The notes: generated by a model from the sequence alone, not told the origin. Positions 43,888 to 53,232 are shown, numbered from the stretch's first letter. The stretch is 55,480 nt of DNA from Cellulomonas sp. (GCF_015234515.1 NZ_JADGMY010000004.1:1-55480), one strand, 5' to 3'. Translations and numbers: made by a program.

Positions 43888-44903
43888 GCGGCCCCGTCGG
43901 ACGACGCGGCGACCTGCACCGGCTCCGTCGACCAGCTCTCCCAGTCAGGACCGTTCTCGAGCTCCCGGCGGTACTGGAGCTCCTTGATCCGCTCGAGCTG
44001 CTCCTCGAGGAGGATGCGGTTCGTGCGCTGAAGCTCCGACAGCACGCCGAGGGCGAGCGACAGGAGCGCCGCGACCGCCATGATCGCCCCGAAGATGAGC
44101 GACTGGACGTTGCCGGCGGCCTCGTCGTTGACGATCCACAGCACCAGGAACCGGATCATCGGCACGAAGGCGAGCACCCCGAAGACGGCAGCGAGTGTCA
44201 CGAAGACTGCCTGGGGCTTGAACATGAGGTAGCTCCGCACGATCGCCGCGGCGGACTTCCGCATGTGCTGGAACATGCTCGTGAACAGCCGTGACTCCCG
44301 CGTCTTCGCGTTGGTCGTCACCGGCACGCTGACGATCTTCAGGCGCTTGTGCCCCGCCTGGATGATCGTCTCCATGCAGTAGCTGAACTCCGTGACGACG
44401 TTCAGCCGCAGCAGCGCCGGACGCGAGTACGCGCGGAAGCCGCTCGCCGCGTCGGGCAGGTCGGTGTCGGCGGCACCGTTGACCACCGCGCTGCCGAGGC
44501 GCTGCATCATCTTCTTGAACGGCGAGAAGTGGGCGATCGTCGCGGTCTGTCGGTCCGCGATGACGATGTCCGCCTCACCGGAGACGATCGGCGCGATGAG
44601 GTCCGGGATCCGGTCCTGCGGGTACTGGTTGTCGCCGTCGGTGTTGACCACGACGTCCGCGCCGTGGGCGAGCGCGTAGTGCACGCCGTCCTTGAACGAC
44701 CGTGCCAGGCCCATGTTCCGGGTGTGCCGCACGAAGTGCCGCACACCGTGCTCCCGGGCCACCTCGACGGTCCGGTCGGTCGAGCCGTCGTCGATGACCA
44801 GGATCTCCAGCTCGACGCCGTCGATGTGCCGAGGGATCGACGCCAGCACGGCGGGGAGCGTCGTCTCCTCGTTGAGGCACGGGATCTGAATGAAGACCTT
44901 CAC
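43884..44903 (-). CDS. Family 2 glycosyltransferase with C-terminal membrane helices (polyprenyl-phosphate sugar synthase type)
   Basis: A 339-residue GtrB/DPM-like enzyme. Catalytic motifs are FIQIPCLNEETTLPAVLASI, LVIDDGSTDRTVEVAREHG, the donor/metal site VVNTDGDNQYPQDRIPDL, DAASGFRAYSRPALLRL, and a MQHMRKSAAAIVRSY-like membrane-interface helix. Two membrane helices follow (about 230-255 and 265-290) and then a coiled tail (LQRTNRILLEEQLERIKELQ). Such proteins make polyprenyl-phosphate sugars for GT-C enzymes outside. GTG 44901-44903 has AGGA upstream and a TAGACT -10 at 44940-44945. First gene of a three-gene overlapping operon. Confidence 0.86.
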   Translation of the reverse strand: MKVFIQIPCLNEETTLPAVLASIPRHIDGVELEILVIDDGSTDRTVEVAREHGVRHFVRHTRNMGLARSFKDGVHYALAHGADVVVNTDGDNQYPQDRIPDLIAPIVSGEADIVIADRQTATIAHFSPFKKMMQRLGSAVVNGAADTDLPDAASGFRAYSRPALLRLNVVTEFSYCMETIIQAGHKRLKIVSVPVTTNAKTRESRLFTSMFQHMRKSAAAIVRSYLMFKPQAVFVTLAAVFGVLAFVPMIRFLVLWIVNDEAAGNVQSLIFGAIMAVAALLSLALGVLSELQRTNRILLEEQLERIKELQYRRELENGPDWESWSTEPVQVAASSDGAA

Positions 44904-44939
44904 GTCACGTCCTGGTGGTGGTGGACCGGAATCGGGGCA

Positions 44940-44945
44940 AGTCTA
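44940..44945 (-). promoter_or_regulatory. Candidate -10 element for the GT2-GT-flippase operon
   Basis: TAGACT on the minus strand, 36 nt before the GTG at 44903. It would give a leader of about 30 nt. Confidence 0.4.
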
Positions 44946-45008
44946 CCGAGGCCTGACGCCACCCGGACACGTGACCAGGAAGGCGCCCCTCGGGATGGTC
45001 CCGACTGC

Positions 45009-45014
45009 TAAAGT
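45009..45014 (+). promoter_or_regulatory. Candidate -10 element for the HprK-like operon
   Basis: TAAAGT lies in an AT-richer patch, 125 nt before the chosen GTG 45140. It would give an unusually long leader of about 118 nt. No good -35 was seen. 45015-45139 shows no gene with convincing codon use. Confidence 0.4.
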
Positions 45015-45139
45015 TTCGGCGCCCAGTGGTCGAACATCCGATGAATCACTGGCACACGGATCGATGCGGCCACGACGCCGAGACGGCCGCAACAGACGGT
45101 CCGCGGACGCGCAGCCGGCAGGACAGGTGGGAAGCAGCA

Positions 45140-46177
45140 GTGAAGAGGTACAACTTCTACGGATTTCTGACCGTAGAGCTGAACACCCGCCACCGCGGTT
45201 ATCGGCGATATTTCGACAATGAGTACCTGCGCATCGCGCAGGGCGACCCGGCAGCGGCGACCGCCGCCACGATCCGGGTCCACGTCGTCGACGACCTCCC
45301 GGACGCACGGCCCGGCGACATCGTCCGGCACACGCGGTACAAGCGGCTGTTCACGTACCGGACGCTCGTTCGCGGCCTGGAGACCGACCAGGTCGACATC
45401 TACTTCGGTCGGCACTGGGTCGACCGCGTCTACATGAACGCGATTGGCGTGTTCCTCCAGGCCCAGGTGCTCGAACCCGTCATGTACTACAAGTTGCTGC
45501 ACAGCGGCGTCCTGTTCATGCACGCGGCGGGCGTCACCAAGGACGGCGAGGCGATCGCCCTGCCCGCCTACGGCGGCACGGGCAAGACCACGCTGAGCAT
45601 CGCGCTGCTCGCGCAGGGGTTCCGGTTCCTGGGCGACGACCTGCTGTTCGTCGACACGACGTCGGGCATCGTCCACCCGTACCCGCGGCCGCTCCACATC
45701 TTCACGTACAACGTCCGCAGCCTGGTCGGCGCGCGCATCCCGCTGCGCTACCGCGCGGCGGTGTACGGGAAGAACGCCATCCGGTTCGTCCTCGAGCGCG
45801 TGCTGCGGACCGAGTTCCTCATCTCGACGCGCATCCACGCGGACGAGATCTTCCCCGGTGACGTCTTCGGCAGCGCCGCGCCGGTCGGGGGCATCGGCTT
45901 CCTCCGGAAGGACGGCCCGGCCACCACGACGGTCGACGTCGGCGACGACAACGCCCGCGAGCTCGCCGCGGAGGTGGCACGGTCGGCCGACCTCAACGAC
46001 TCGATGCGCGACCTCGTGTCGGGCGACGCGACGTTCGACGAGAGGTTCACCCGCCTCGAGCTCGACGTCATCGAGTCCCTGCTGCGTCGCGCCGGCCGGC
46101 TGACGTACGTCAACACGCGGGCGCTCACCGACGCCGACCGCGCGCGGTTCGCCGATCTGGTCCATGGACAGGGCTGA
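45140..46177 (+). CDS. HprK-like P-loop kinase-domain protein in a glycan operon
   Basis: A 345-residue protein whose C-terminal two thirds resemble the HPr kinase/phosphorylase ATP-binding domain. The P-loop is GGTGKTTLS (residues 145-153) in ALPAYGGTGKTTLSIALLAQ, preceded by HSGVLFMHAAGV (121-132) and followed by FRFLGDDLLFVD (161-172). Residues 1-115 are not recognised. True HPr kinase also has a capture loop for HPr; I see no PTS genes, so the substrate is unknown. Related kinases modify lasso peptides in other bacteria, but no such genes are here. I chose GTG 45140: the open frame upstream to 45026 has about 11 A/T-ending codons in 38. The first 30 codons are also AT-richer than the rest. 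It overlaps the next gene by 14 nt. Confidence 0.7.
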   Translation: MKRYNFYGFLTVELNTRHRGYRRYFDNEYLRIAQGDPAAATAATIRVHVVDDLPDARPGDIVRHTRYKRLFTYRTLVRGLETDQVDIYFGRHWVDRVYMNAIGVFLQAQVLEPVMYYKLLHSGVLFMHAAGVTKDGEAIALPAYGGTGKTTLSIALLAQGFRFLGDDLLFVDTTSGIVHPYPRPLHIFTYNVRSLVGARIPLRYRAAVYGKNAIRFVLERVLRTEFLISTRIHADEIFPGDVFGSAAPVGGIGFLRKDGPATTTVDVGDDNARELAAEVARSADLNDSMRDLVSGDATFDERFTRLELDVIESLLRRAGRLTYVNTRALTDADRARFADLVHGQG

Positions 46178-47456
46178 GCCGCGGCGGGGACCATCCGTCC
46201 TGGTCCTGGCGTCCACGTTCCCCACCCACGCCCAGGACCCTGTCCCGGCGTTCGTGCACGACCAGGTGGTCGCCCTCTCCGAGGAGTACCCCGAGCTCGT
46301 GATCCGCGTGGTGGCTCCGCACGACCGGCGCTCCGCGACCCAGGACCGGACGCGGCACGCAGGCTTCGAGGAGATCCGCTTCCACTACTTCTGGCCCCGG
46401 TCGGGCGAGGTGCTCGCCGGACGCGGCATCATGCCCGCGCTGCAACGGAACCCGTGGCTGTACGTCGCGGTCCCGTTCCTCTTCCTCGGCGAGTTCGTGA
46501 CAGCGCTGCGCGAGGCGCGACGGACGCGCCCTGTCGTCGTCTACGCACACTGGTTCACACCGCAGGCCATCGTCGCGTCGTGGGTCTCGAGGCTGACGGG
46601 GATCCCCTTCGTCTTCACCACGCACGCCTCCGACGTCGACGTCTGGCACCGGCTGCCGGTCCTGGGACGCCTCGTCGTGCGTTCGACCCTGCGGCGGGCC
46701 GCCGCAGCGTCCGCGGTCTCCTCGCAGACGCTCGCGCGACTGCGACGGTTCGACGAGGACGACACCTGCGGCGTGCCGATCCACATCATCCCGATGGGCA
46801 CCAACCTGCCCGCGCGGGTGCACGACGGGACGATCCGCGAGCGTGCGCGCGCACGGATCCAGGCGGCTCCGGACGAGCAGGTGCTGCTGTTCGTCGGGCG
46901 TCTCGTCGAGAAGAAGGGCCTGCCCTACCTGCTCGACGCGCTCGCCGCCGTCCGCGACGACCTGGGCACCTGGCGGCTCGTCGTCGTGGGCGACGGACCG
47001 CTGCTCGACGAGCTCGTCGCGCTGGCCGACGCTCTCGGCCTCGCTGACCGCGTCACGTTCGCCGGCTACGCCACGGGCGAGGACAAGGAGGCGTGGTACC
47101 GAGCGGCCGACACTCTCGTCGTCCCGTCGGTCGTCGCTTCGAACGGCGACATGGAGGGCCTGCCGGTCGTCCTCCTCGAAGGCCTCTCCTACGGCCTGCC
47201 GTGCATCGCGACCCGCCAGAGCGGCGCCGACGACATCCTGCAGGACGGCCGCACGGGGCTGCTCGTGGAGCAGCGCGACGCTGCCGGGCTCGCAGCCGCG
47301 CTCGTGCGGCTGACCGCGATGCCTCCCGAGCAGCGCGAGCAGCTCGCGCTCCGAGGGCTCGAGCTGTCGCACGAGTTCTCGTGGGAGCGGCTCGCGAAGC
47401 GGCACTACGAGGCGCTCGTGGCCCCGTTCATCACACGCACGGACGCAGGGCTGTGA
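46164..47456 (+). CDS. Family 4 glycosyltransferase
   Basis: A 430-residue GT-B enzyme. N-terminal motifs are VLVLASTFPTHAQDPVPAFV and YAHWFTPQAIVASWVSRLTG with THASDVDVWH; C-terminal motifs are VLLFVGRLVEKKGLPYLLDA and SNGDMEGLPVVLLEGLSYG, containing the E-x7-E donor pattern. A hydrophobic stretch near residues 94-112 may seat it on the membrane. Enzymes with this profile include polysaccharide mannosyl- and glucosyltransferases. ATG 46164 lies inside the 3' end of the HprK-like gene and its stop overlaps the next GTG by 4 nt. Confidence 0.85.
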   Translation: MDRAEPRRGPSVLVLASTFPTHAQDPVPAFVHDQVVALSEEYPELVIRVVAPHDRRSATQDRTRHAGFEEIRFHYFWPRSGEVLAGRGIMPALQRNPWLYVAVPFLFLGEFVTALREARRTRPVVVYAHWFTPQAIVASWVSRLTGIPFVFTTHASDVDVWHRLPVLGRLVVRSTLRRAAAASAVSSQTLARLRRFDEDDTCGVPIHIIPMGTNLPARVHDGTIRERARARIQAAPDEQVLLFVGRLVEKKGLPYLLDALAAVRDDLGTWRLVVVGDGPLLDELVALADALGLADRVTFAGYATGEDKEAWYRAADTLVVPSVVASNGDMEGLPVVLLEGLSYGLPCIATRQSGADDILQDGRTGLLVEQRDAAGLAAALVRLTAMPPEQREQLALRGLELSHEFSWERLAKRHYEALVAPFITRTDAGL

Positions 47457-48433
47457 GCCGTCGGCGGATGACGTCGCGCACCTGGATCCAGATCGGCTTC
47501 AGTGCCGTCGTCGTGGTCGCGGTGGCCGTCTACCTCGTCCGGATCGACTGGGCCCAGCTGGAGGGGCTGCACCTCTCCGCCGCCCCCCTGGCCGCCGCGA
47601 CGGTGCTCGCGCTCGGGTTCCGGTACTGGGGCGCGCTGGTCTGGCTGCACCTGCTGAGACGCCTGGGCGCGCGCGACGTGCACCGGTCGGCACGCGAGCT
47701 CTCGTACGTCTACGCCAAGGCGTGGCTGGGTCGGTACGTGCTGGGCGCCGGCACCTGGATCGTCGGCAAGGTCTACTTCGCGGCTCAGCACGGCGTGAGC
47801 CGGTCGAAGCTCGCCGTGAGCGGCACCCTCGAGGCCGCGCTGCAGCTCATCTCGACGCTGCTGGTCGGCCTCGCGCTGCTGGCCCTGGACCCGCGCCTCG
47901 ACGCGTTGGGGGGCCGTGCGACGGTGCTGTCCGCCGTCGCCGCCGGCGTGTGCCTCCTGGCGCTGGCACCTCCCGTTCTGCGTCGCCTGCTGGACCTCGC
48001 CTATCGCCTCGCCCGCCGGCGGCTGCCCGCTGAGGACCGCCCAACCTGGTCGCTGGTCCTCAGCGGGGGCGGACTGTACGTGCTCGGCACGCTGCTGACC
48101 GGCGCCTCGTACTACCTGCTGGCCCGCGCGGTGTACTCCGACCTGCCGTGGAGCGACCTGGCGTACGTCGTGGGCGCCGCCAGCATCGCGTCCGCCGTGA
48201 GCATGCTGGCCGTCTTCGCGCCAGGAGGGCTGGGCGTCCGCGAAGGTGTGCAGGCTCTGTTCCTCAGCGCGCTCATGCCGCTCGAGGCCGCCGTCGTCGT
48301 GACGGTACTGACGCGGTTGTGGAGCGTGGCCGTGGACGTCCTCTTCCTGGCCTGCGCCGCAGCGCTGCGCCCGCGGGGCGGCGCGCCGCGCACGGTCCCC
48401 GCGTCCTCGGGCACCACGGGAGACGGTTCGTGA
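47453..48433 (+). CDS. Second LPG_synthase_TM (UPF0104) flippase-like protein
   Basis: A 326-residue membrane protein with about eight helices. The conserved stretches are YAKAWLGRYVLGAGTWIVGK and MLAVFAPGGLGVREGVQALF, the same two sites as in the paralogue at 41756. It probably moves a lipid-linked precursor or lipid. Start GTG 47453 overlaps the GT4 stop (GTGA) and its own stop overlaps the next GTG. The encoded start could also be the ATG five codons later. Confidence 0.83.
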   Translation: MSRRRMTSRTWIQIGFSAVVVVAVAVYLVRIDWAQLEGLHLSAAPLAAATVLALGFRYWGALVWLHLLRRLGARDVHRSARELSYVYAKAWLGRYVLGAGTWIVGKVYFAAQHGVSRSKLAVSGTLEAALQLISTLLVGLALLALDPRLDALGGRATVLSAVAAGVCLLALAPPVLRRLLDLAYRLARRRLPAEDRPTWSLVLSGGGLYVLGTLLTGASYYLLARAVYSDLPWSDLAYVVGAASIASAVSMLAVFAPGGLGVREGVQALFLSALMPLEAAVVVTVLTRLWSVAVDVLFLACAAALRPRGGAPRTVPASSGTTGDGS

Positions 48434-50205
48434 CCGCCCCGACGCCCGGGGCGGTGGCTGCCGGGGCGGCGCGTCGGCTGCGGGCAACGGTCGACCGCGT
48501 GCCGGCCGCCCCCGCCGTCCTGTGGGCCGTGACCTCCGCTCTGCTCGCGGTCGCGACGGTGCGCGCACGCCACGACCTCAACAACATCGACGGCATCTCG
48601 TACATCTCGATCGCGCGGCAGTACGCGTCGGGGCTCTTCGGCTCCGCCGTGAACGCGTACTGGTCGCCGTTGATCAGCTGGCTGGCGGCGCCCTTGATCG
48701 CACTCGGCGTCGACGGCGTCGTCGCGATCGTCGCCGTCTCCGCCGTGGGCGCCTCCCTGGGCCTCGCGGCCGGCGGCGCGCTGGTGTGGTGGGCGACGCA
48801 CGGCCGCAGCGTGCCTACCCTGCTGTTCATGGCGACCGCCGCGGTCTTCTACCTCGCCAACGTCCGGTCGCTCACGCCCGACGTCCTCGTCGTGAGCTGG
48901 ACGACCCTGTTCGCCCTCGTCCTCGCGCGCTTCGACGAGTCCCTCGCGACGGGTCGCCACGTCCGACGGCACGCCGTGCTGCTCGGCGCCACGTGCACGC
49001 TCGGGTACGTCACCAAGCTCTTCCTCGTGCCCGTCGTCGTCGTCGTGCTCGCGGCCTGGCTCGTGCTGCGGCTGCGTGACCGCACGGCACGACGCCAGGT
49101 GGCCGCTGCGGCCGGCCTGGCGGTGCTCGTCGCCGGCCTGCTCGCGGCACCCTGGGCCGCCGTCCTGTCGTGGAAGTACGGCGAGGCCACGATCGGCTCG
49201 TCCTTCGCCGTCAACATGAGCGCGAAGGTCGACCCGACCGGCGGCGCGGCCGCGCGCGAGCCGGTGCTGTGGGCGCCACCGAACGAGCACGCGATCTCGT
49301 TCGGCGAGGACCGGACGTTCCAGGTACGGACCGGCGGCGGGTCGGACGGCGGCGGGCAGGAGACGCAGCAGCTGACGGTGCGCGACCGCCTCACCTACTA
49401 CGTCGAGCAGCGGCTGCTGGCCTTCCCGTACTACCTCGAACGGATCCGCAGCTTCGCTCCCTGGACCGTCCCGGTGCTGGCGCTCGCCACCGCGGCGCTC
49501 GTGCTCTCGCGAGCGGGCGAGGCACGGCTGCGCCGGACGACCCTCGCGCTCGTCCTCACCGGCTGGGTGTACTTCCTCGGCTACGCCGGCGTCACCACCG
49601 CCGCGACGCAGGGCGGGAACGCCCGCTACTACTGGCCCCTGCTCACCCTGTCCTCCCTGGCGGCGTACAGCGCGCTGCCTGCCCTATGGCAGCGGTTCGT
49701 GGCCGGCCGCGGCCTCGTCGTCCGCACCGCCGCCGCGATACTCGCCCTGCTCATCCCGCTGACGGCGGCGTGGGAGCACGGGGCCGGGGTGCGTGCGCCG
49801 TTCAGCGTCGGCGGCAAGGCCCGCGGTGTCACCCACGCCCTGGCCGCGTCGCAGCCCCCCGACATCGCGCGCCTCGCCGGTGAGATGCGTCCGTTCGTGC
49901 CGGCGGGCTCCGCGATCCTCGGGAGCAACTACCGGGCGACACTTCGGCTGGCCTACTACCTCGACGCCCGCGTCTTCGGCCGGGCCGACCAGGGGTACGA
50001 CCTCACGGACCCGTCCTTCCGGCAGCAGGTCCGCGATGCAGGGATCCGGTACCACCTGCAGTTCACACCTGTGGCGGGTGCCGATCCCGACCTCACGGCG
50101 CTCGGTACGCCGCTCGCGACGTTCACGGCGCTGACGACCTGCTCCGACGTCGCCGGCGCCCCGATCGAGCAGTGCCGCGTCTCGGTGCGCGAGGTTCGTC
50201 CGTGA
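48430..50205 (+). CDS. Large multi-spanning membrane protein, GT39/GT-C-like
   Basis: A 591-residue protein with about 11-12 hydrophobic helices, one large extracytoplasmic loop (about 250-330) and a soluble C-terminal domain (about 455-591). The first loop carries NNIDGISYISIARQYASGLF, an Asp-containing motif in the place where GT-C enzymes have their catalytic Asp. I do not know a family name with certainty. The C-terminal part, with YYLDARVFGRADQGYDLTDP, looks like the sugar-binding tail seen in mannosyltransferase-like proteins. Coupled on both sides by GTGA overlaps. Confidence 0.72.
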   Translation: MTAPTPGAVAAGAARRLRATVDRVPAAPAVLWAVTSALLAVATVRARHDLNNIDGISYISIARQYASGLFGSAVNAYWSPLISWLAAPLIALGVDGVVAIVAVSAVGASLGLAAGGALVWWATHGRSVPTLLFMATAAVFYLANVRSLTPDVLVVSWTTLFALVLARFDESLATGRHVRRHAVLLGATCTLGYVTKLFLVPVVVVVLAAWLVLRLRDRTARRQVAAAAGLAVLVAGLLAAPWAAVLSWKYGEATIGSSFAVNMSAKVDPTGGAAAREPVLWAPPNEHAISFGEDRTFQVRTGGGSDGGGQETQQLTVRDRLTYYVEQRLLAFPYYLERIRSFAPWTVPVLALATAALVLSRAGEARLRRTTLALVLTGWVYFLGYAGVTTAATQGGNARYYWPLLTLSSLAAYSALPALWQRFVAGRGLVVRTAAAILALLIPLTAAWEHGAGVRAPFSVGGKARGVTHALAASQPPDIARLAGEMRPFVPAGSAILGSNYRATLRLAYYLDARVFGRADQGYDLTDPSFRQQVRDAGIRYHLQFTPVAGADPDLTALGTPLATFTALTTCSDVAGAPIEQCRVSVREVRP

Positions 50206-53093
50206 GGTCGGGCGGCACCCCTGATCGATCCGTACGACCGCTCGTCGGCGTGATCCGTTCCGTGCGCCGCTCCGGTGGACGGGCCGTGGAGCGAGCCGTC
50301 CGTGCCCTGCAGGACCCCGCGTCGCGTGGCGTCACGCTCGTCACGGCCGCCGCCTGGTGCGGGCTCGCCCTGTTCGTCGTCGTCGGTGTCGGCTCCGCGC
50401 TGCTCGGCCGGACGGTGTTCGCCGCGACCGACATGCTGGGCGCGTACGCGCCGTGGGACGGCGTCCTGGCCGACACCCCCGCACGGAACCCGTGGCCCGC
50501 CGACACCGTCGACTCCGTCATCCCGCGGCTGCTGCTGCTCAAGCACGCGCTGCTCGAGGGCGACATGCCGTGGTGGAACCCGTACGTCGCGGGGGGCAGC
50601 CCGTTGGGGTCGCTGCCCGACTCCTCCATGTTCTCGCCACTGACGCTCCCCTGGCTCCTCGTGCCGGACGTGTACGCGCCCGGCCTGGTGAAGCTCCTCG
50701 AGATCGCCGTCGGCGTGGGCGGGATGGTGCTGCTGCTCCGGCGGCTCGGCCTCGGGCCGGCCTCGTGGGCCGTCGGCAGCCTCGCCTTCCTGTCGAGCGG
50801 GTTCATGATCGCCTGGACCGGTTGGCCGCAGACGCGTGTCGCCGTGCTCCTGCCGCTGCTGCTGTGGGCCGTCGACCGTGCTGTCGAGCACCGCCGGTGG
50901 CGCGACGCGCTGCCCCTGGGCGCCGTGATCGCCGCGATGCTGCTCGGCGGGTTTCCCGCGGTGCTGCTGCACGGGGCGTACGCGTCGCTCGTCCTGGTGG
51001 TCGTGCGCCTGTGGCACGCCCGGGCGGCGCTGCGCGAGTGGCTGCGGTCGGTTGCTGTGGCGACGAGCGGCGCACTGCTCGGAGCCGCCCTGTCGGCGTG
51101 GCAGCTGATCCCCTTCGCCCTCAACACGACCAGCGCCGTCAGCCTGGACCGCCGCCTGCAGTCCCCGGAGATGCACCTCGACTGGTCGGCGCTCGCGACG
51201 ACCTTCGCCCCCGACGTCCTCGGGGCTGTCGACGACCCGCTGTGGGGCGGCTCGCGCAACCCGGTCGAGCGGCTGTCGTACGTCGGCGCCGTGACGCTGG
51301 TGCTCGTCGTCCTCGCCCTCGCCGTCCGCTCCCGCCGGGCGCTCTCGTGGCCGCTCGTCACGGCGGCGACGGGCGGTGCCGCCTGCGTGGCCGTCGTCTA
51401 CTCCGGACTGGCGCTGGGCCTCGTGCAACGGCTGCCCGGCTTCGACGTCAACTACGTCGGCCGCGTGCGAGGGCTCCTGGGACTGGTCGCGGCCGTGTGC
51501 GCCGCCTACGGGATGGAACGCCTCGTCCGGTCGGTCCGGGCACGCTCGACCGACGTGCCGCAGGCGGACGCCCGCTCGGACGACCACGAGACCGTCCCCC
51601 GGCCCACCCGTCGCCCCGTCCCCGCCACCGCGTGGGTACTCGGCGGTGCCGCCGCCGTGGCCCTGGCGGTCGCGGTCGTGCGTGCGCTGCGGGCTGCACC
51701 GCACGAGCAGGTCGGCGCTGCGTGGACGGGTCTCGTCGTCGGTGTCGTCCTTCTCGCCGTCGCCGTGACGCTGCTGCTCGTCGCGCTGCGCACCTCCCGT
51801 CGGTCCTGGGCTGTCGCGGCCGCGGTGTGCCTGCCCCTGCTCATGGCCGTGCAGGCGGGCCAGGTCGCTCACGCGTGGTGGCCCCGATCGCCCGTGAGCA
51901 CCTTCTACCCCGAGACGCCGACGCACGAGGTCCTGCGCGACCGGCTCGGGAGCGACCGCTTCACCAGCACGGGACTGACGATGCTGCCGGGGAGCAGCAC
52001 CGCGTACGGGCTGCGGTCCGCGACGGGGCACGCGTTCCACACGGAGGAGTGGCGCGCGCTCCTGGAGTCGGCAGACCCCGACGCCATGCGCAGCGACACC
52101 TACTCCACGATGACCTCGGAGGCCCTGGGCTCCCCCGCCCTCGACCGTCTCGCCGCGCGCTACGCCGTGGTGGAGCCCGGGGCGGAGCTGCTCGGGGACC
52201 TCGAGCGCACGAGTCGCCCGCGGGGCGACGCACCGCTCCTCCAGGGTGAGTGGGCCACGTCGGCGGAGCTGGACGGCCCGGTCCGGGGCGTCCGCGTCGA
52301 CCTGGTGATGGGCCTCGTCTTCGCGTCCGGCCAGGAGGGCACCCTCGTGCTCGAGCTGGTCGACGACGACGATCGCGTCGTCGCCCGGACCGCGCAGGTG
52401 ACCCGCGGGTTCGCCCACCCCGGGAGCGTGTGGATGGCACTGCCGTCGGTGGACGAGGAGGGGCCGCTCCGCGTGCGGCTGCGTGTCGACGACGCCACCG
52501 TCACCCTGCAGACCGACCGCCAGGGCCGGTGGGCGACGAACGTGGTCCGTGCCGACGACGACCTCGTCGTCGTCCACACGGGCGACGCGACCGTCTACGA
52601 GCGCACGACCGCGCTCCCCCGGTTCCGCTGGGCGTCCGAGGTCGTGGTGGAGGACGACCCGGAGTCGCGGGTCGCGCTGCTCGCGGGGGGTCACCTGGAC
52701 GACGACGAAGCCGTCCTCGACGTGCCGCCCGCCACCACGCCGACCGCCGGTTCGCGCGGGGTCGTGCGCGTCCTGCAGGACGACGACCGGATCGTGCTCG
52801 ACGTGGCCGCCGACGGTGACGGTGTGCTCGTCGTCGCCGACGCCCGGCGGCCCGGCTGGCACGCCCGCGTCGACGGCCGGCCGGTCGAGCTCATCGGGGT
52901 CGACCACGCGCTCTCGGGCGTCGAGATCAGCGCCGGACAGCACACGGTCGAGCTCACGTACGCGCCGCCCGGCCTGGTCACGGGCCTCTGGACGACCACG
53001 GCCGGCGTGGTCGTCCTGCTCGCCGCAGGTGTCACGCTCGCCGTGCGGCGGTTCCGGGCCCGGGGCGACGAGGGCCGGCCGGCGAGGAGCTGA
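50202..53093 (+). CDS. YfhO-family membrane protein
   Basis: A 963-residue protein of the YfhO type, with about 12-13 helices in residues 40-550 and a large beta-rich extracytoplasmic C-terminus (about 560-935) before a final helix (about 925-950). Signature elements are FAATDMLGAYAPWD, MPWWNPYVAGGSPLGSLPDS and LPGFDVNYVGRVRGLLGL. In Listeria and Bacillus, YfhO/GtcA-like proteins glycosylate lipoteichoic acid by GT-C chemistry. The end reads ADARRPGWHARVDGRPVELI, the usual YfhO tail. GTG 50202 overlaps the upstream stop. Last gene of the five-gene overlapping operon. Confidence 0.88.
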   Translation: MRSGGTPDRSVRPLVGVIRSVRRSGGRAVERAVRALQDPASRGVTLVTAAAWCGLALFVVVGVGSALLGRTVFAATDMLGAYAPWDGVLADTPARNPWPADTVDSVIPRLLLLKHALLEGDMPWWNPYVAGGSPLGSLPDSSMFSPLTLPWLLVPDVYAPGLVKLLEIAVGVGGMVLLLRRLGLGPASWAVGSLAFLSSGFMIAWTGWPQTRVAVLLPLLLWAVDRAVEHRRWRDALPLGAVIAAMLLGGFPAVLLHGAYASLVLVVVRLWHARAALREWLRSVAVATSGALLGAALSAWQLIPFALNTTSAVSLDRRLQSPEMHLDWSALATTFAPDVLGAVDDPLWGGSRNPVERLSYVGAVTLVLVVLALAVRSRRALSWPLVTAATGGAACVAVVYSGLALGLVQRLPGFDVNYVGRVRGLLGLVAAVCAAYGMERLVRSVRARSTDVPQADARSDDHETVPRPTRRPVPATAWVLGGAAAVALAVAVVRALRAAPHEQVGAAWTGLVVGVVLLAVAVTLLLVALRTSRRSWAVAAAVCLPLLMAVQAGQVAHAWWPRSPVSTFYPETPTHEVLRDRLGSDRFTSTGLTMLPGSSTAYGLRSATGHAFHTEEWRALLESADPDAMRSDTYSTMTSEALGSPALDRLAARYAVVEPGAELLGDLERTSRPRGDAPLLQGEWATSAELDGPVRGVRVDLVMGLVFASGQEGTLVLELVDDDDRVVARTAQVTRGFAHPGSVWMALPSVDEEGPLRVRLRVDDATVTLQTDRQGRWATNVVRADDDLVVVHTGDATVYERTTALPRFRWASEVVVEDDPESRVALLAGGHLDDDEAVLDVPPATTPTAGSRGVVRVLQDDDRIVLDVAADGDGVLVVADARRPGWHARVDGRPVELIGVDHALSGVEISAGQHTVELTYAPPGLVTGLWTTTAGVVVLLAAGVTLAVRRFRARGDEGRPARS

Positions 53094-53232
53094 GCCGCCC
53101 GGGACGGAGGGGGCAGACCGCGCACGCGCCGTCGCGCACGTCCGTCGAAGCGGTCGAACCGGGCGTGTCGGCCGCGCGCCCGACCGGTGTCCGTGGTCCC
53201 CTCGACTTAACGCCCGAGCACAGGAGACACCC

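Noticed and set aside
45026..45139. 38-codon N-terminal extension of the HprK-like protein
   Set aside because: Codons such as GAA, CAT, AAT, GAT and CGA are far too common for this genome; it looks like untranslated leader.
45140..46177. HprK-like gene as part of a lasso-peptide or PTS system
   Set aside because: No precursor peptide, lasso cyclase, leader peptidase, HPr or EI gene is visible on either side; all neighbours are glycan genes.
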